From Flexibacter flexilis DSM 6793 (GTDB lineage: Bacteria; Bacteroidota; Bacteroidia; Cytophagales; Flexibacteraceae), in contig NZ_FOLE01000002.1 in the NCBI RefSeq assembly GCF_900112255.1, positions 503,854 through 567,853 on the forward strand: 64,000 nt of DNA, written 5' to 3'. Position 1 is the stretch's first letter. Every line of letters starts with the position of its first letter. Under the pieces are notes generated by a model. The model did not search any database, was not told where the DNA came from, and was given only the letters and a program-made list of their open reading frames with translations. The position numbers and the translations under genes were made by a program. Of this stretch, positions 53,876 to 63,869 are shown in pieces.

Positions 53876-56641
53876 TTACATTACCACATTCACGAGTTTT
53901 TGCGGCACGACAATCACTTTTTTGGGTGCTTTGCCTTCCAACCATTTTTGTACGGCTTCGTTGGCCAACACTTCGGCTTCTATCTCGCTGGCGGGCTTGT
54001 TGGCCTCAAACGAGATTTTAGCACGTACTTTGCCGTTGATAGAAATGGCGTATTCAAAGCTATTTTCCACCAAATGCGCCTCATTCCAAGCAGGGAACGG
54101 CACCGCCGAAATACTTTCCGTGTGGCCTAACGCGCTCCAAAGTTGTTCGGTAATGTGCGGCGCGTAAGGCGCGAGTATCACCAACAAATCTTCCAAAATG
54201 GCGCGTTTGTAGCATTTGAGCGTAGTCAGTTCGTTTACACAAACCATGAATTGGCTCACGGACGTATTGAACGAAAAACGCTCGATGTCTTCTTCCACTT
54301 TCTTGATGGTCTTGTGAATCGTTTTGAGTTCGGCAGGCGTGGCCGCCGCGTCGGTTACTTGCAAAACGCCTTGGTCGTTGTAGAACAAACGCCACAAACG
54401 TTTCAGGAATTTATGCACGCCTTCGATGCCGTTGGTGTTCCATGGTTTGAACTGCTCCAAAGGCCCCAAAAACATTTCGTACATACGCAACGTGTCCGCG
54501 CCGTATTCGGCAATAATGTCGTCAGGATTTACTACATTGTATTTCGACTTCGACATTTTTTCTACTTCCCAACCGCAAACGTATTTGCCATCTTCCAAAA
54601 CAAATTCGGCGGTGGCGTAGTCGGGCAACCAGTTTTTAAAACGCTCTACATCAAGCACATCATTTTTAACAATGTTCACGTCCACGTGCAAAGGCGTAAC
54701 GTCGTAGTCATTTTTGAGGCCAAGCGAAACAAACGTGTTCGTGTTTTTGATACGATACACGAAGTTAGAACGTCCTTGAATCATGCCTTGATTGATGAGC
54801 TTTTGGAAAGGTTCTTCTTTGCTCACCAAGCCCAAATCGAACAAGAATTTTGCCCAAAAACGCGCGTAAAGCAAATGGCCTGTGGCGTGTTCCGAACCGC
54901 CAATGTACAAATCTACGGCTTGCCAATATTGTTCGGCTTTTTCGCCCACAAAACGCTCGGCGTTGTTTGCGTCCATGTAGCGGTAAAAATACCAGCTACT
55001 ACCCGCCCAACCTGGCATCGTGCTAAGTTCGTACTCGTATTGGTTTTGGTATTTCCAACCTTCGGCGCGGCCTAATGGCGGTTCGCCCGTTTCGGTGGGT
55101 TTGTATTCGTCAATTTCGGGCAAAATAAGCGGCAATTCGCTTTCTTGGATAAGATACGGCATCTCATCTTTGAAGTAAACGGGTACGGGTTCGCCCCAAT
55201 AGCGTTGGCGGCCAAAAATGGCATCGCGCATACGGTAGTTTACTTTGCGTTGGCCAAATCCGCCTGCTTCCGCGTGATTTAAGGCTTTTTCGATGGCTTC
55301 CGCCGTGTCAAGGCCATTCAAAAAGCCCGAATTTATCATGCGACCGTATTTAATTTCGGTCGGAATTTCTAAGGCTTCCGTTCCTTCTATCACAGGAATA
55401 ATCGGCAAGCCGAAATGTTGTGCAAAACGGAAATCGCGGTCGTCCGACGAAGGCACAGCCATTACAACGCCCGTTCCGTAACCCGCCAACACGTAATCGG
55501 CAATCCAAAGCGGCACTTGCTCGCCCGTAAACGGATTAATCACATAACTTCCCGTAAACACACCCGAAACGGTTTTCACGTCGGCCATGCGGTCGCGTTC
55601 TGAGCGGTTTTTGGCTTTTTCCACGTAAGCGGCAACGGCTTCGGCTTGTTGCGGCGTAGTGAGTTGGCCAATAAGTTCGTGTTCGGGAGCAATAGACAAA
55701 TACGTTACGCCAAAAATAGTGTCTATGCGCGTAGTGAAAACGGTCAAGCTCAAATCTTGACCTTCTACTTTAAAGTTAAGTTCCGCACCGATAGATTTGC
55801 CTATCCAGTTGCGTTGCATTTCTTTTACGGGTTCTGGCCAGTCTATCGTGTCCAACCCCTGAAGCAATCTTTCGGCGTAAGCCGTAATACGCAAACTCCA
55901 CTGTTTCATTAGTTTACGTTCTACGGGGTGGCCGCCGCGCTCCGAGTAGCCGTCTTTTACTTCGTCGTTGGCAAGCACTGTGCCTAAAGCCGCGCACCAG
56001 TTTACGGTCGTTTCGGACAAGAAAGCCAAACGGTATTTTAGCAAAATGCTTTGTTGTTCTTTTTCGGAGAAATTAGCCCACTCGCTGGCCGAAAACGCGG
56101 TTACGTCTTCGTCGTGTTCGGCGTTTACGGTGGTGTTGCCTTCTTTTTCAAAAATGCTTACCAATTCGCTGATTTGGCGTGCTTTCGTGGCGTTTTTGTC
56201 GTACCAAGCCTCAAACAAACGCATGAAAATCCATTGCGTCCAGCGATAATAATCGGGCGTACAAGTGCGGATTTCGCGACTCCAATCAAACGAAAAACCA
56301 ATCTGACGGAGTTGTTTTTTATAAGTATCAATATTTTTTTCGGTCGTAACGGCAGGGTGTTGGCCAGTTTGGATGGCGTACTGTTCGGCAGGCAACCCGA
56401 AAGCGTCAAAGCCCATCGGGTGCAACACATTAAAACCTTTCAGGCGTTTGTAGCGGCTCACGATGTCGGAAGCGATATAGCCCAGTGGGTGGCCTACGTG
56501 CAGCCCCGCACCCGACGGATACGGAAACATATCTAAGGCGTAATACTTGGGTTTGCCCGATTGGTTTTCGGCCTTAAAAGTTTGGTTTTCTTCCCAAAAC
56601 TTTTGCCAACTCTTTTCGATTTCTCTAAAGTTATATTCCAT
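53876..56641 (-). CDS. leuS: Leucyl-tRNA synthetase
   Basis: The protein has 921 residues. The class I signature is HVGHPLGY at about 48-55, the editing (CP1) domain lies in the middle, and [14 protein letters not shown] is the second signature. The C-terminal part ends in [13 protein letters not shown], as in bacterial LeuRS. It charges tRNA-Leu and edits misacylated norvaline and isoleucine. Its 3' end has a duplicate 1579 bp further along in transcription direction. It starts 160 bp from polA, divergent. Confidence 0.97.
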   Translation of the reverse strand: MEYNFREIEKSWQKFWEENQTFKAENQSGKPKYYALDMFPYPSGAGLHVGHPLGYIASDIVSRYKRLKGFNVLHPMGFDAFGLPAEQYAIQTGQHPAVTTEKNIDTYKKQLRQIGFSFDWSREIRTCTPDYYRWTQWIFMRLFEAWYDKNATKARQISELVSIFEKEGNTTVNAEHDEDVTAFSASEWANFSEKEQQSILLKYRLAFLSETTVNWCAALGTVLANDEVKDGYSERGGHPVERKLMKQWSLRITAYAERLLQGLDTIDWPEPVKEMQRNWIGKSIGAELNFKVEGQDLSLTVFTTRIDTIFGVTYLSIAPEHELIGQLTTPQQAEAVAAYVEKAKNRSERDRMADVKTVSGVFTGSYVINPFTGEQVPLWIADYVLAGYGTGVVMAVPSSDDRDFRFAQHFGLPIIPVIEGTEALEIPTEIKYGRMINSGFLNGLDTAEAIEKALNHAEAGGFGQRKVNYRMRDAIFGRQRYWGEPVPVYFKDEMPYLIQESELPLILPEIDEYKPTETGEPPLGRAEGWKYQNQYEYELSTMPGWAGSSWYFYRYMDANNAERFVGEKAEQYWQAVDLYIGGSEHATGHLLYARFWAKFLFDLGLVSKEEPFQKLINQGMIQGRSNFVYRIKNTNTFVSLGLKNDYDVTPLHVDVNIVKNDVLDVERFKNWLPDYATAEFVLEDGKYVCGWEVEKMSKSKYNVVNPDDIIAEYGADTLRMYEMFLGPLEQFKPWNTNGIEGVHKFLKRLWRLFYNDQGVLQVTDAAATPAELKTIHKTIKKVEEDIERFSFNTSVSQFMVCVNELTTLKCYKRAILEDLLVILAPYAPHITEQLWSALGHTESISAVPFPAWNEAHLVENSFEYAISINGKVRAKISFEANKPASEIEAEVLANEAVQKWLEGKAPKKVIVVPQKLVNVVM

Positions 56642-56801
56642 TGTTTACACTAAAAATTTGCATTTTCTTCAAAAAACAAAAGTAGAACAATTGCAGGGGA
56701 TTTGCCAATAAAACCTTGACAGCTTGTGCGCTGCAGCGTGGCTTTCGTTTTTTGTGTTTAAATCTTCTTACTTTGCAGGCACAAACTTACGATTTGACTA
56801 C

Positions 56802-59654
56802 ATGGCGCGTCCCGAAAAAAAACTTTTTTTGCTCGATGCAATGGCACTGATTTACCGTGCGCATTTTGCTTTTAGCAAAGCTCCGAGAGTAACTTCCACT
56901 GGCCTGAATACCAGCGCGGTATTTGGGTTTACCAATACATTGTTAGAGGTTTTGAACAAAGAAAAACCTACCCATTTGGGCGTTGCCTTCGATACGGCTG
57001 CTCCCACTTTCCGACACATTAATTTTCCTGCCTACAAAGCCCAACGCGAAGCCCAACCCGAAGATATTACAATCGCCATTCCGTTGGTTATCAGACTTTT
57101 GAAGGCATTTAATATTCCTGTGCTCATGCTCGAAGGCTACGAAGCTGACGACATTATCGGCACGATGGCTAAGCACGCCGCCCGCAACGATTTTGAGGTG
57201 TTCATGATGACCCCCGACAAAGACTACGGCCAACTCGTAGAAGAACACGTGTATTTGTACAAACCCGCTTTCATGGGCAATGGCGTGGAGGTGTTGGGCG
57301 TGCCTGAGATTTTGCAGAAATGGGAAATTTCCGAGATTGGGCAAGTGTGCGACATTTTGGGACTGCAAGGCGATGCCGTCGATAACATTCCTGGGATACC
57401 GGGCATTGGTGAAAAAACCGCCAAGAAATTGATACAAGAATACGGCTCTGTGGAAAATCTTATCGCCAACGCCGACAAGCTCAAAGGCAAGCAAAAAGAA
57501 AACGTCGTGAATTTTGCGGCGCAAGGAATTTTGTCTAAAGAACTGGCTACCATTGATATAAATGTTCCGCTTCCGTTTGATGAAGAAGATTTGTTGCTTT
57601 CGCCTCCGAACCGTGAAGCGATACGCGCTTTGTTTGAGGAGTTAGAATTTAAAACATTTATCCGCAAAGTGTTGGGCGAAGAACAAACCGCAGCCGCTAC
57701 ACCAGCCACCGCGCCCAAACCCGCCAACACCAACGGACAATTAGGACTTTTTGGGGGAGAAGCTCCCGCCACTGCTGCACCTACCCAAACCAGTCTTTTT
57801 GGGGAAGAAGCAAGCCAAGAGGAAACCCCAGCTTTACCCAAACAAACCATACACACAACCGCGCACCAATATCACATCGCCGACACGCCCGAATTGCGCC
57901 GCCGTTTGGCTTCGTTTTTGGCTTTGCAATCTGAGTTTTGTTTTGATACCGAAACCGACTCACTGGACACGGCTACGGCCGAATTAGTGGGGCTGTCGTT
58001 TGCGTATTTGGCAACTGAGGCGTTTTATGTGCCCGTGCCCAAAGGCCGCGAGCAAGCTCTTGAAGTGTTGGAAGATTTTAGGCAAGTATTTGAAAATGAA
58101 AATATTACAAAGATTGGCCAAAACATCAAATTTGATTGGGCGGTACTTCGCAATTATGGTTTTTCGCTCAAAGGGCAGTTGTACGATACCATGTTGGCGC
58201 ATTATCTGCTCGAACCCGACGCGCGGCACAACATGGACGTTTTGGCCGAAAAATACTTGAATTATTCGCCTGTTTCCATTGAAACTTTGATTGGCAAAAA
58301 AGGCAAAAATCAGGGAACAATGCGCGATGTGCCTTTGGCCGACATCGCCGAATACGCCGCCGAAGATGCCGACATTACGCTACAACTCAAGCAAATTTTT
58401 GCCCCAGAAATCAAAGCTCAAGAGCTTGAAAATCTGTTGTTTGAAGTGGAAATGCCTTTGGTGAAAATTTTGGGAGAAATGGAAGCGGAAGGCGTGCGCG
58501 TGGACACGGCAGTTTTGGCCGAACTTTCCACACAATTGGGCGCGGAAGTGGCCGAAATCGAAACTAAAATTTATGGTTTGGCGGGCGAAACTTTCAACAT
58601 CGCTTCGCCGCTACAATTGGGCAAGATTTTGTTTGAAAAACTCCAACTCGACCCCAAAGCCAAGAAAACCAAAACGGGACAATACGCCACTGGCGAAGAG
58701 GTGCTTTCCAAACTGGCGCATCAGCACGAAATCGTGGACATGATTTTGGATTATAGAGAAATGCAAAAACTCAAATCCACGTACATAGACGCGCTGCCGA
58801 CACTGATTGCGCCACACGATGGCCGTATTCATACCTCTTACAATCAGGCAGTTGCAGCCACTGGACGACTTAGTTCTACCAATCCGAATTTGCAAAATAT
58901 CCCGATTCGGACAGCCAAAGGCCGCGAAATCAGGAAAGCATTTGTGCCGCGCAACGAGCAATTTCAGATACTTTCGGCGGATTATTCGCAAATTGAATTG
59001 CGGATTATGGCCTCGTTCAGTGGCGATGAAACCATGAAACAGGCTTTTGCGGAAGGCAAAGACATTCACCGCATTACGGCAGCCAAAATCTATAAAGTAA
59101 CGCCCGAAGAAGTGGATTCCGATATGCGCCGCAAGGCCAAAACTGCCAATTTTGGGATTATTTACGGGATTTCGGCGTTTGGTTTGGCTGAGCGGCTCAA
59201 CATTCCGCGCCGCGAAGCTGCCGAACTTATCGAGGCGTATTTTGGGGAATTTCCAGCCGTCAAACGCTACATGGACGGCGTAATCAATACGGCGCGTGAG
59301 CAAGGTTATGTTACTACGCAACTTGGCCGCCGTCGTTATTTGCCCGATATTAATTCCCGCAACCAAACGTTGCGCGGTTATGCCGAACGCAACGCCATCA
59401 ACGCGCCGATTCAGGGGACTGCCGCCGACATGATCAAATTGGCCATGATTCGGGTACAAAATTGGTTGCAAACGCAGCCGCTCCAAACGCGCATGGTGTT
59501 GCAGGTGCATGACGAATTGGTTTTTGATGCCTACACGCCCGAAATCGAACTAATTACGCCCCAGATTATCAGCCTCATGGCCGATGCCTTGCCGCTGGCC
59601 GTGCCTGTGGAAGTAAGCGTCGGGACGGGTATCAACTGGCTGGAAGCGCACTAA
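56802..59654 (+). CDS. polA: DNA polymerase I
   Basis: The start at 56802 (950 residues, MARPEKKLFLLDAMALIYRAHF) is chosen over an in-frame upstream start. Three domains are clear: a 5'-3' exonuclease (about 1-300, PDKDYGQL and IPGIPGIGEKTAKKL), a 3'-5' proofreading exonuclease with intact motifs FDTETDSL, GQNIKFDWAVL and YAAEDADITL, and the polymerase domain (SADYSQIELR, RRKAKTANFGIIYG, VHDELVFD). All three activities should be present. A TTACTTTG box lies at 56768-56775 upstream. Confidence 0.96.
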   Translation: MARPEKKLFLLDAMALIYRAHFAFSKAPRVTSTGLNTSAVFGFTNTLLEVLNKEKPTHLGVAFDTAAPTFRHINFPAYKAQREAQPEDITIAIPLVIRLLKAFNIPVLMLEGYEADDIIGTMAKHAARNDFEVFMMTPDKDYGQLVEEHVYLYKPAFMGNGVEVLGVPEILQKWEISEIGQVCDILGLQGDAVDNIPGIPGIGEKTAKKLIQEYGSVENLIANADKLKGKQKENVVNFAAQGILSKELATIDINVPLPFDEEDLLLSPPNREAIRALFEELEFKTFIRKVLGEEQTAAATPATAPKPANTNGQLGLFGGEAPATAAPTQTSLFGEEASQEETPALPKQTIHTTAHQYHIADTPELRRRLASFLALQSEFCFDTETDSLDTATAELVGLSFAYLATEAFYVPVPKGREQALEVLEDFRQVFENENITKIGQNIKFDWAVLRNYGFSLKGQLYDTMLAHYLLEPDARHNMDVLAEKYLNYSPVSIETLIGKKGKNQGTMRDVPLADIAEYAAEDADITLQLKQIFAPEIKAQELENLLFEVEMPLVKILGEMEAEGVRVDTAVLAELSTQLGAEVAEIETKIYGLAGETFNIASPLQLGKILFEKLQLDPKAKKTKTGQYATGEEVLSKLAHQHEIVDMILDYREMQKLKSTYIDALPTLIAPHDGRIHTSYNQAVAATGRLSSTNPNLQNIPIRTAKGREIRKAFVPRNEQFQILSADYSQIELRIMASFSGDETMKQAFAEGKDIHRITAAKIYKVTPEEVDSDMRRKAKTANFGIIYGISAFGLAERLNIPRREAAELIEAYFGEFPAVKRYMDGVINTAREQGYVTTQLGRRRYLPDINSRNQTLRGYAERNAINAPIQGTAADMIKLAMIRVQNWLQTQPLQTRMVLQVHDELVFDAYTPEIELITPQIISLMADALPLAVPVEVSVGTGINWLEAH

Positions 59655-59732
59655 AATTGTATTGCTTTTTTACCAAAAATTCAATTGATTTACAGATAAT
59701 TAAATCGCATTTAACTTCTACTAAAAACGCTT

Positions 59733-60104
59733 ATGAAACTTCTCAAGATTTTGGCTGGTGTGGTGTTTGCTGGCATTTTTGGCTTTTTTATGTTCGTGCT
59801 TTTCGGGCATTATAGCGAAGGCGAGCGCGGCGGAACAGTCTCGAAAATGAGCCGCAAAGGATTTGTGTTTAAAACCTACGAAGGGCAATTGAACGTTGGC
59901 GGTTTGGCTGGCGAAACGGGCAGCCCTGCCAGTGCTTTATGGAATTTTTCGGTGGACGGCAGCGACAAAGACGTAATCCAACGCCTTGATTCTGCGCTAC
60001 TTAATGGCCGTCGCGTGAAAGTGCATTATGTAGAAAAATACTATACGTTTCCGTGGCAAGGCGAAACCAATTATTTCGTGGACAAAGTGGAACACATTAA
60101 ATAA
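59733..60104 (+). CDS. Small membrane-anchored protein of unknown function
   Basis: The protein has 123 residues. An N-terminal membrane segment (about 4-27, ILAGVVFAGIFGFFMFVLF) is followed by a soluble part with conserved-looking GERGGTVSKMSRKGFVFKTYEG and ALWNFSV. Similar short proteins in Bacteroidota are sometimes mislabelled as 6-phosphogluconate dehydrogenase, but no such motif is present. It follows polA by 78 bp and ends at a bidirectional terminator. Confidence 0.75.
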   Translation: MKLLKILAGVVFAGIFGFFMFVLFGHYSEGERGGTVSKMSRKGFVFKTYEGQLNVGGLAGETGSPASALWNFSVDGSDKDVIQRLDSALLNGRRVKVHYVEKYYTFPWQGETNYFVDKVEHIK

Positions 60105-60110
60105 AAACGA

Positions 60111-60146
60111 AAAAAGGCTATCTGATTCAATGGATAGCCTTTTTTT
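60111..60146. terminator. Bidirectional terminator
   Basis: The arms AAAAAGGCTATC (60111-60122) and GATAGCCTTTTT (60133-60144) are perfect, with T7 on one side and A5 on the other. It serves the small-protein gene and the T9SS protein gene that face each other. Confidence 0.85.
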
Positions 60147-60156
60147 ATTTTTAAAA

Positions 60157-61572
60157 TTATTCTTTAATAAATCGTTGCAATGGAATGCTTGCGTCAGAGA
60201 ATTTCACTATATAAATACCTGATGGCCAGCTTTGTATATCAATTGCAGTTTGGTTAGTGAATATGGCAGACTGCTGAAATACGGCTTTTCCTTTCAAGTC
60301 GAAGACCGAAATTTCAGGCAAGACGTAGGCCTCAACCGCGGAAATTTGCAAGGTATTGTGGGCTGGATTCGGAGAAAGATTAAGGTGAGTTTGAGCAAAG
60401 CTAACCGCTACCACAGGCGAAAACGTACTTGTACCGTCGTAGTCTGTTTGTTGGAGTTTGTAGTAGTTGGAGGCTTGGGCACGTGCGTCGGTGTACTGAT
60501 AATTGCGGGTGGTGTTGGAGTTGCCCGCGCCATTGATTTGCGCGATGGCCGTCCATGTTCGGGCATCAGTGCTGCGATAAAGCGTAAATGCCTGATTATT
60601 AATTTCGGAGGCTGTAGTCCAAGATACAATTACCGTGTTGGTGTTTACGGATTTGGCGGCGAATTTGGCCAAAGAAATAGGCAAAGGAGAACTGGGAATA
60701 GAGTTGAGCCAATTGGCAAACGGAACATTGTTATTATCCATATAATCTTTGTCCGCTAAATTGGCCGTAGTTGTTCCGAAGTTATTGTTGTTCACATTGC
60801 CGTTCACGTACAAACCGTATGGACTTGTCGTATTGCTATTACTAACCGTTGCACCTGCACCTGTAAAGTTAATATCCTGATGCACATATACTTGTGCCCC
60901 ATTATTAACCGTAAAATTCATGCCGCCGCTATTGCTTGTTACATTTCCAAATATTGCAGCACGAGCATTTTGATTAAAAACAATGCCATTGCTTTCCATA
61001 TTTAGATTGCCTTTTACCACCAAATCAGCATAAGGTGGCGGGTTTACACTCGTGCCCACCGTAATCGGGACAGTAGAAGTAAGGCTACTTTCTGCCGTAA
61101 AAGTCCCGCCCGGATAGACATGTAAAGGATTGGATGACAAGCTAATAGACCCTATACCCGAATAGTTTCCATATATATTCATCTCCGCAGAAGAAGTAGT
61201 CGTTCCGTTGATGGTTACGCTGCCCCCAGGCATCACATTAAAAACAGCCAAGTTTGTGAAGTTTCCAGTAACTACCAGATTACCATAAACATTGATAGTT
61301 CCGCCATTGGCCGTAAAATCGCCATTTATTGTTAGCGTGTGTCCCGCCGCAACATTGAGTGGAGTTGCATTGACACTATAACTACCAGCATGAGAGACGT
61401 TATTGTTCACATCTATCTGCCCCCAACCATTGGTGGGGTAAGGGCCGCCATATCCTGATGTATTATTCCAAGTGGAAGGCGTATTCCAGTCGCCATCAGC
61501 AACTGTGGCATAATTCTGAGCCGAGAGATTTACTGTACATAGTACAAGTAAAAATAAGAGTAATTTTTTCAT
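60157..61572 (-). CDS. Secreted T9SS protein with beta-solenoid and fibronectin-like region
   Basis: The start at 61572 (471 residues) gives a signal peptide (about 1-19, CTVNLSAQ). The middle (about 40-270) is a beta-solenoid with short Asn/Gly/Thr-rich turns (GTINVYGNLVVTGNF, GGSVTINGTTTSSAEM). A fibronectin type III-like region with SLAKFAAKSVNTNTVIVSWTT-type start and YYKLQQTDYDG follows. The end is a type A T9SS signal (LSPNPAHNTLQISA...IPLQRFIKE). It is a surface or secreted adhesin-like protein. A consensus promoter lies upstream. Confidence 0.85.
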   Translation of the reverse strand: MKKLLLFLLVLCTVNLSAQNYATVADGDWNTPSTWNNTSGYGGPYPTNGWGQIDVNNNVSHAGSYSVNATPLNVAAGHTLTINGDFTANGGTINVYGNLVVTGNFTNLAVFNVMPGGSVTINGTTTSSAEMNIYGNYSGIGSISLSSNPLHVYPGGTFTAESSLTSTVPITVGTSVNPPPYADLVVKGNLNMESNGIVFNQNARAAIFGNVTSNSGGMNFTVNNGAQVYVHQDINFTGAGATVSNSNTTSPYGLYVNGNVNNNNFGTTTANLADKDYMDNNNVPFANWLNSIPSSPLPISLAKFAAKSVNTNTVIVSWTTASEINNQAFTLYRSTDARTWTAIAQINGAGNSNTTRNYQYTDARAQASNYYKLQQTDYDGTSTFSPVVAVSFAQTHLNLSPNPAHNTLQISAVEAYVLPEISVFDLKGKAVFQQSAIFTNQTAIDIQSWPSGIYIVKFSDASIPLQRFIKE

Positions 61573-61627
61573 GGTTTTTAAGAAAGTCTGAGATGAGAAA
61601 TGATATAGAGGTATCAACAATAATACA

Positions 61628-61657
61628 CAAAGTTACTATCTATCAATAAATTACACA
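61628..61657 (-). promoter_or_regulatory. Promoter of the 471-residue T9SS protein gene
   Basis: On the minus strand, TTG (61655-61657), a 19-base spacer and TAACTTTG (61628-61635) match the consensus. It lies 56 bp upstream of the ATG. Confidence 0.55.
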
Positions 61658-61952
61658 AAAATATGACAAGGCGCATTGTAAGGTAATAATATAAAAAATG
61701 ACCGTAACAATATTCTAGACTTAAGTTATTTTCAATAAATACAATTATAGAATTGCTTCAACTCTTATTTCTCTGTTTTTTTACAATCATTTTTTTATTA
61801 AATGATGTAAGCTAATTTTATAATTAACAATAGATTGTATTTTTCATATATTATAATATAACAAACGCAAACATAGCAAACTATATCGTATCAACCTAAT
61901 ATTCCATAACAAAACCAATTCTTTTACAGATAAAGTAAAATTGCCACAAAAC

Positions 61953-61988
61953 AAAAAAGGCTATCTGTCGAATTAGATAGTCTTTTTT
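61953..61988 (-). terminator. Terminator after the 79-residue membrane protein gene
   Basis: The arms AAAAAAGGCTATCT (61953-61966) and AGATAGTCTTTTTT (61975-61988) pair with one wobble, and T-rich DNA follows on the minus strand. Confidence 0.75.
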
Positions 61989-62006
61989 GTTTTGTAATAT
62001 TATAGG

Positions 62007-62246
62007 TTAAATATTGTAAATAGTGGCCAACATCATGAGTGCAACTGTTGCGGTGATGATGCCGAAAGCTCCAAACGATGTGGAAGCAATGCGCCATTTT
62101 TCGTGTATCCATTGGCGGAATGTATAAATGCCAAGCCCCAATGTGAGCAGTATCAAGGGAATAGTAAATAAGTTTACCATAGCTCCGAAAAATACCCCTG
62201 TTTGGAGATGAAAATGAGAAATGCTAATTAGGCCAGCGAAATACAC
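62007..62246 (-). CDS. Small two-span membrane protein, start uncertain
   Basis: The protein has 79 residues from a GTG start, or 57 from the first ATG (MVNLFTIPLILLTLG). Two hydrophobic segments (about 22-40 and 57-76) are joined by a basic loop (RQWIHEKWR). The frame has hydrophobic residues up to the stop codon before the GTG, so a start lost to a frameshift is possible. A good terminator follows, which supports a real gene. The function is unknown. Confidence 0.5.
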   Translation of the reverse strand: MYFAGLISISHFHLQTGVFFGAMVNLFTIPLILLTLGLGIYTFRQWIHEKWRIASTSFGAFGIITATVALMMLATIYNI

Positions 62247-62405
62247 GAAAATAGGAATACTTCAGCTTACTATTTTTTGAAAATCAGCTACATCACAAAA
62301 CTTTGTTAGAGAAGTGATTATAAATTTTAGTGGCGTACTTGCGTGTGTTGCTTGAATTAAAACTGTTACTTTGCTTATCGAAATAAAATTTTAAAGCATA
62401 AATCA

Positions 62406-63650
62406 ATGATTATCAATCACTATACAGTTACCGAACGCTTTTTGCGCTACGTGCAAATAGACACGCAAAGCGACCCCAACTCCCCTACTTGTCCTTCTAC
62501 GGAAAAACAAAAAAACTTAGGGCGTGTGTTGGTGGAAGAGCTACTTGCCATGGGTATTTCGGACGCGCATCTAGACGAACACGGCTACGTGTATGCTACA
62601 ATTCCCTCAAACACAGACAAAAACGTGCCTGTGATTTGCTTTTGCTCGCACATGGACACTTCGCCAGATTGTAGCGGTGCAAACGTGAAACCTGTCGTAC
62701 ATCGCAACTACGACGGATTGGAATTGCTTTTGCCTGCCGACCCGACGCAGGTAATCCGCCCAAGCGAACACCCGTCATTGCGTAAACAAATCGGCAACGA
62801 CATTATCACTGCCGACGGCACTACCCTACTGGGTGCCGACAACAAAGCGGGTGTGGCCGAAATCATGGACGCGGCGCATTGGCTGATGACAAACCCGCAA
62901 ATTAAGCACGGCAAAATCCGTATTTTATTTACGCCAGACGAGGAAATCGGGCGCGGCGCGGACAAAGTCAATATTGAGAAATTAGGCGCGGATTATGGCT
63001 ATACAATGGACGGCGAAGAGGCTGGTCATTTGGAAAACGAAACTTTCTCGGCAGACGGCGTTGCTCTGACCATTCACGGTATTAGCGCACACCCAGGTTT
63101 TGCCAAAGGCCAGATGCTGAGTGCCTTAAAAATCGCTTCGGAAATCGTGGCGGCTTTACCCAAAACAATATTAAGCCCCGAAACCACCGAGAAAAAAGAA
63201 GGTTTTATTCACCCCGTGAGCATGAGCGGCGGCGTAGAAAAAACAACGGTGCAGTTCATTATCCGCGATTTTGAGGAAGCGGGTTTGGTGGCGTTGGAGC
63301 AGACGTTAGAAGGAATCGTAAAAGCGGTATTAGTGAATTACCCGCAAGCTCGCTACGATTTTGTGGTAAGCAATCAGTACCGCAACATGAAGCAGGTTTT
63401 GGACAAAAATCCTGAAATCGTAACCAACGCCTTGGAAGCCATTTCGCGCGCGGGACTTGAGCCAGTATTGTCGAGCATTAGAGGCGGAACGGACGGTTCG
63501 AGACTTTCGTACATGGGCTTGCCTTGCCCGAATATTTTTGCAGGCGAACACGCTTTTCACTCCAAATACGAGTGGGTTTCGGTGCAGGATATGCAAAAAG
63601 CGGTGGATACGATTGTGCATTTGTGCATGATTTGGGAAGAAAAAGCCTAA
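62406..63650 (+). CDS. pepT: Peptidase T (tripeptidase, M20B)
   Basis: The protein has 414 residues. Zinc ligands and catalytic residues are visible: CFCSHMDTSPD (His and Asp), LLGADNKAGVAEIM (bridging Asp), FTPDEEIGRGAD (catalytic Glu pair), YTMDGEEAG and the C-terminal His of GEHAFHSKYEW. It cuts the N-terminal residue from tripeptides in the cytosol. The ATG at 62406 follows a TTACTTTG box (62366-62373). Confidence 0.95.
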   Translation: MIINHYTVTERFLRYVQIDTQSDPNSPTCPSTEKQKNLGRVLVEELLAMGISDAHLDEHGYVYATIPSNTDKNVPVICFCSHMDTSPDCSGANVKPVVHRNYDGLELLLPADPTQVIRPSEHPSLRKQIGNDIITADGTTLLGADNKAGVAEIMDAAHWLMTNPQIKHGKIRILFTPDEEIGRGADKVNIEKLGADYGYTMDGEEAGHLENETFSADGVALTIHGISAHPGFAKGQMLSALKIASEIVAALPKTILSPETTEKKEGFIHPVSMSGGVEKTTVQFIIRDFEEAGLVALEQTLEGIVKAVLVNYPQARYDFVVSNQYRNMKQVLDKNPEIVTNALEAISRAGLEPVLSSIRGGTDGSRLSYMGLPCPNIFAGEHAFHSKYEWVSVQDMQKAVDTIVHLCMIWEEKA

Positions 63651-63740
63651 GAAATTAGCCCTACGAAAAAAAACTTTAAAGGTTAATTTATTGGTATAAA
63701 ATACATTGCAAATAATTTTTATTTTTGTGAAAACAAAAGT

Positions 63741-63771
63741 TTGGAATTGCAAAAACAAACAACTTACTTTG
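63741..63771 (+). promoter_or_regulatory. Promoter of tRNA-His
   Basis: TTG (63741-63743), a 21-base spacer and TACTTTG (63765-63771) resemble the Bacteroidota promoter. The -7 box ends 13 bp before the mature tRNA 5' end, the distance expected for a stable RNA. Confidence 0.55.
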
Positions 63772-63784
63772 TGCCCACAAAAAC

Positions 63785-63862
63785 GGAGGATGTAGTTCAG
63801 TCGGTTAGAACGTCGGTTTGTGGTACCGAAGGTCGTGGGTTCGAGCCCCATCTTCCTCCCCA
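63785..63862 (+). tRNA. tRNA-His (GTG)
   Basis: The gene folds as a cloverleaf. The acceptor carries the extra G at -1 that marks tRNA-His, paired with C73. The D stem is GTTC/GAAC, the anticodon stem TCGGT/ACCGA with loop TTGTGGT giving anticodon GTG, and the T stem GTGGG/CCCAT. CCA is encoded. One acceptor pair (6-67) is T-T, an unusual mismatch. Confidence 0.93.
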
Positions 63863-63869
63863 GAAAGTT

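Larger units (their letters stand above)
61573..62006. other. AT-rich intergenic region, 434 bp
   Basis: It contains the promoter above and the terminator at 61953-61988. From about 61690 to 61940 the sequence is very AT-rich, with no convincing gene or RNA. Confidence 0.5.

Noticed and set aside
54143-55075. 310-codon open frame opposite leuS
   Set aside because: Shadow of leuS, rich in His, Arg and Phe as expected from antisense reading; no family match recognised.
58611-59510. 299-codon open frame opposite polA
   Set aside because: Shadow of the polymerase domain with the same biased composition.
63330-63851. 173-codon minus-strand frame at the end of the window
   Set aside because: It is antisense to pepT and runs through the tRNA-His gene.
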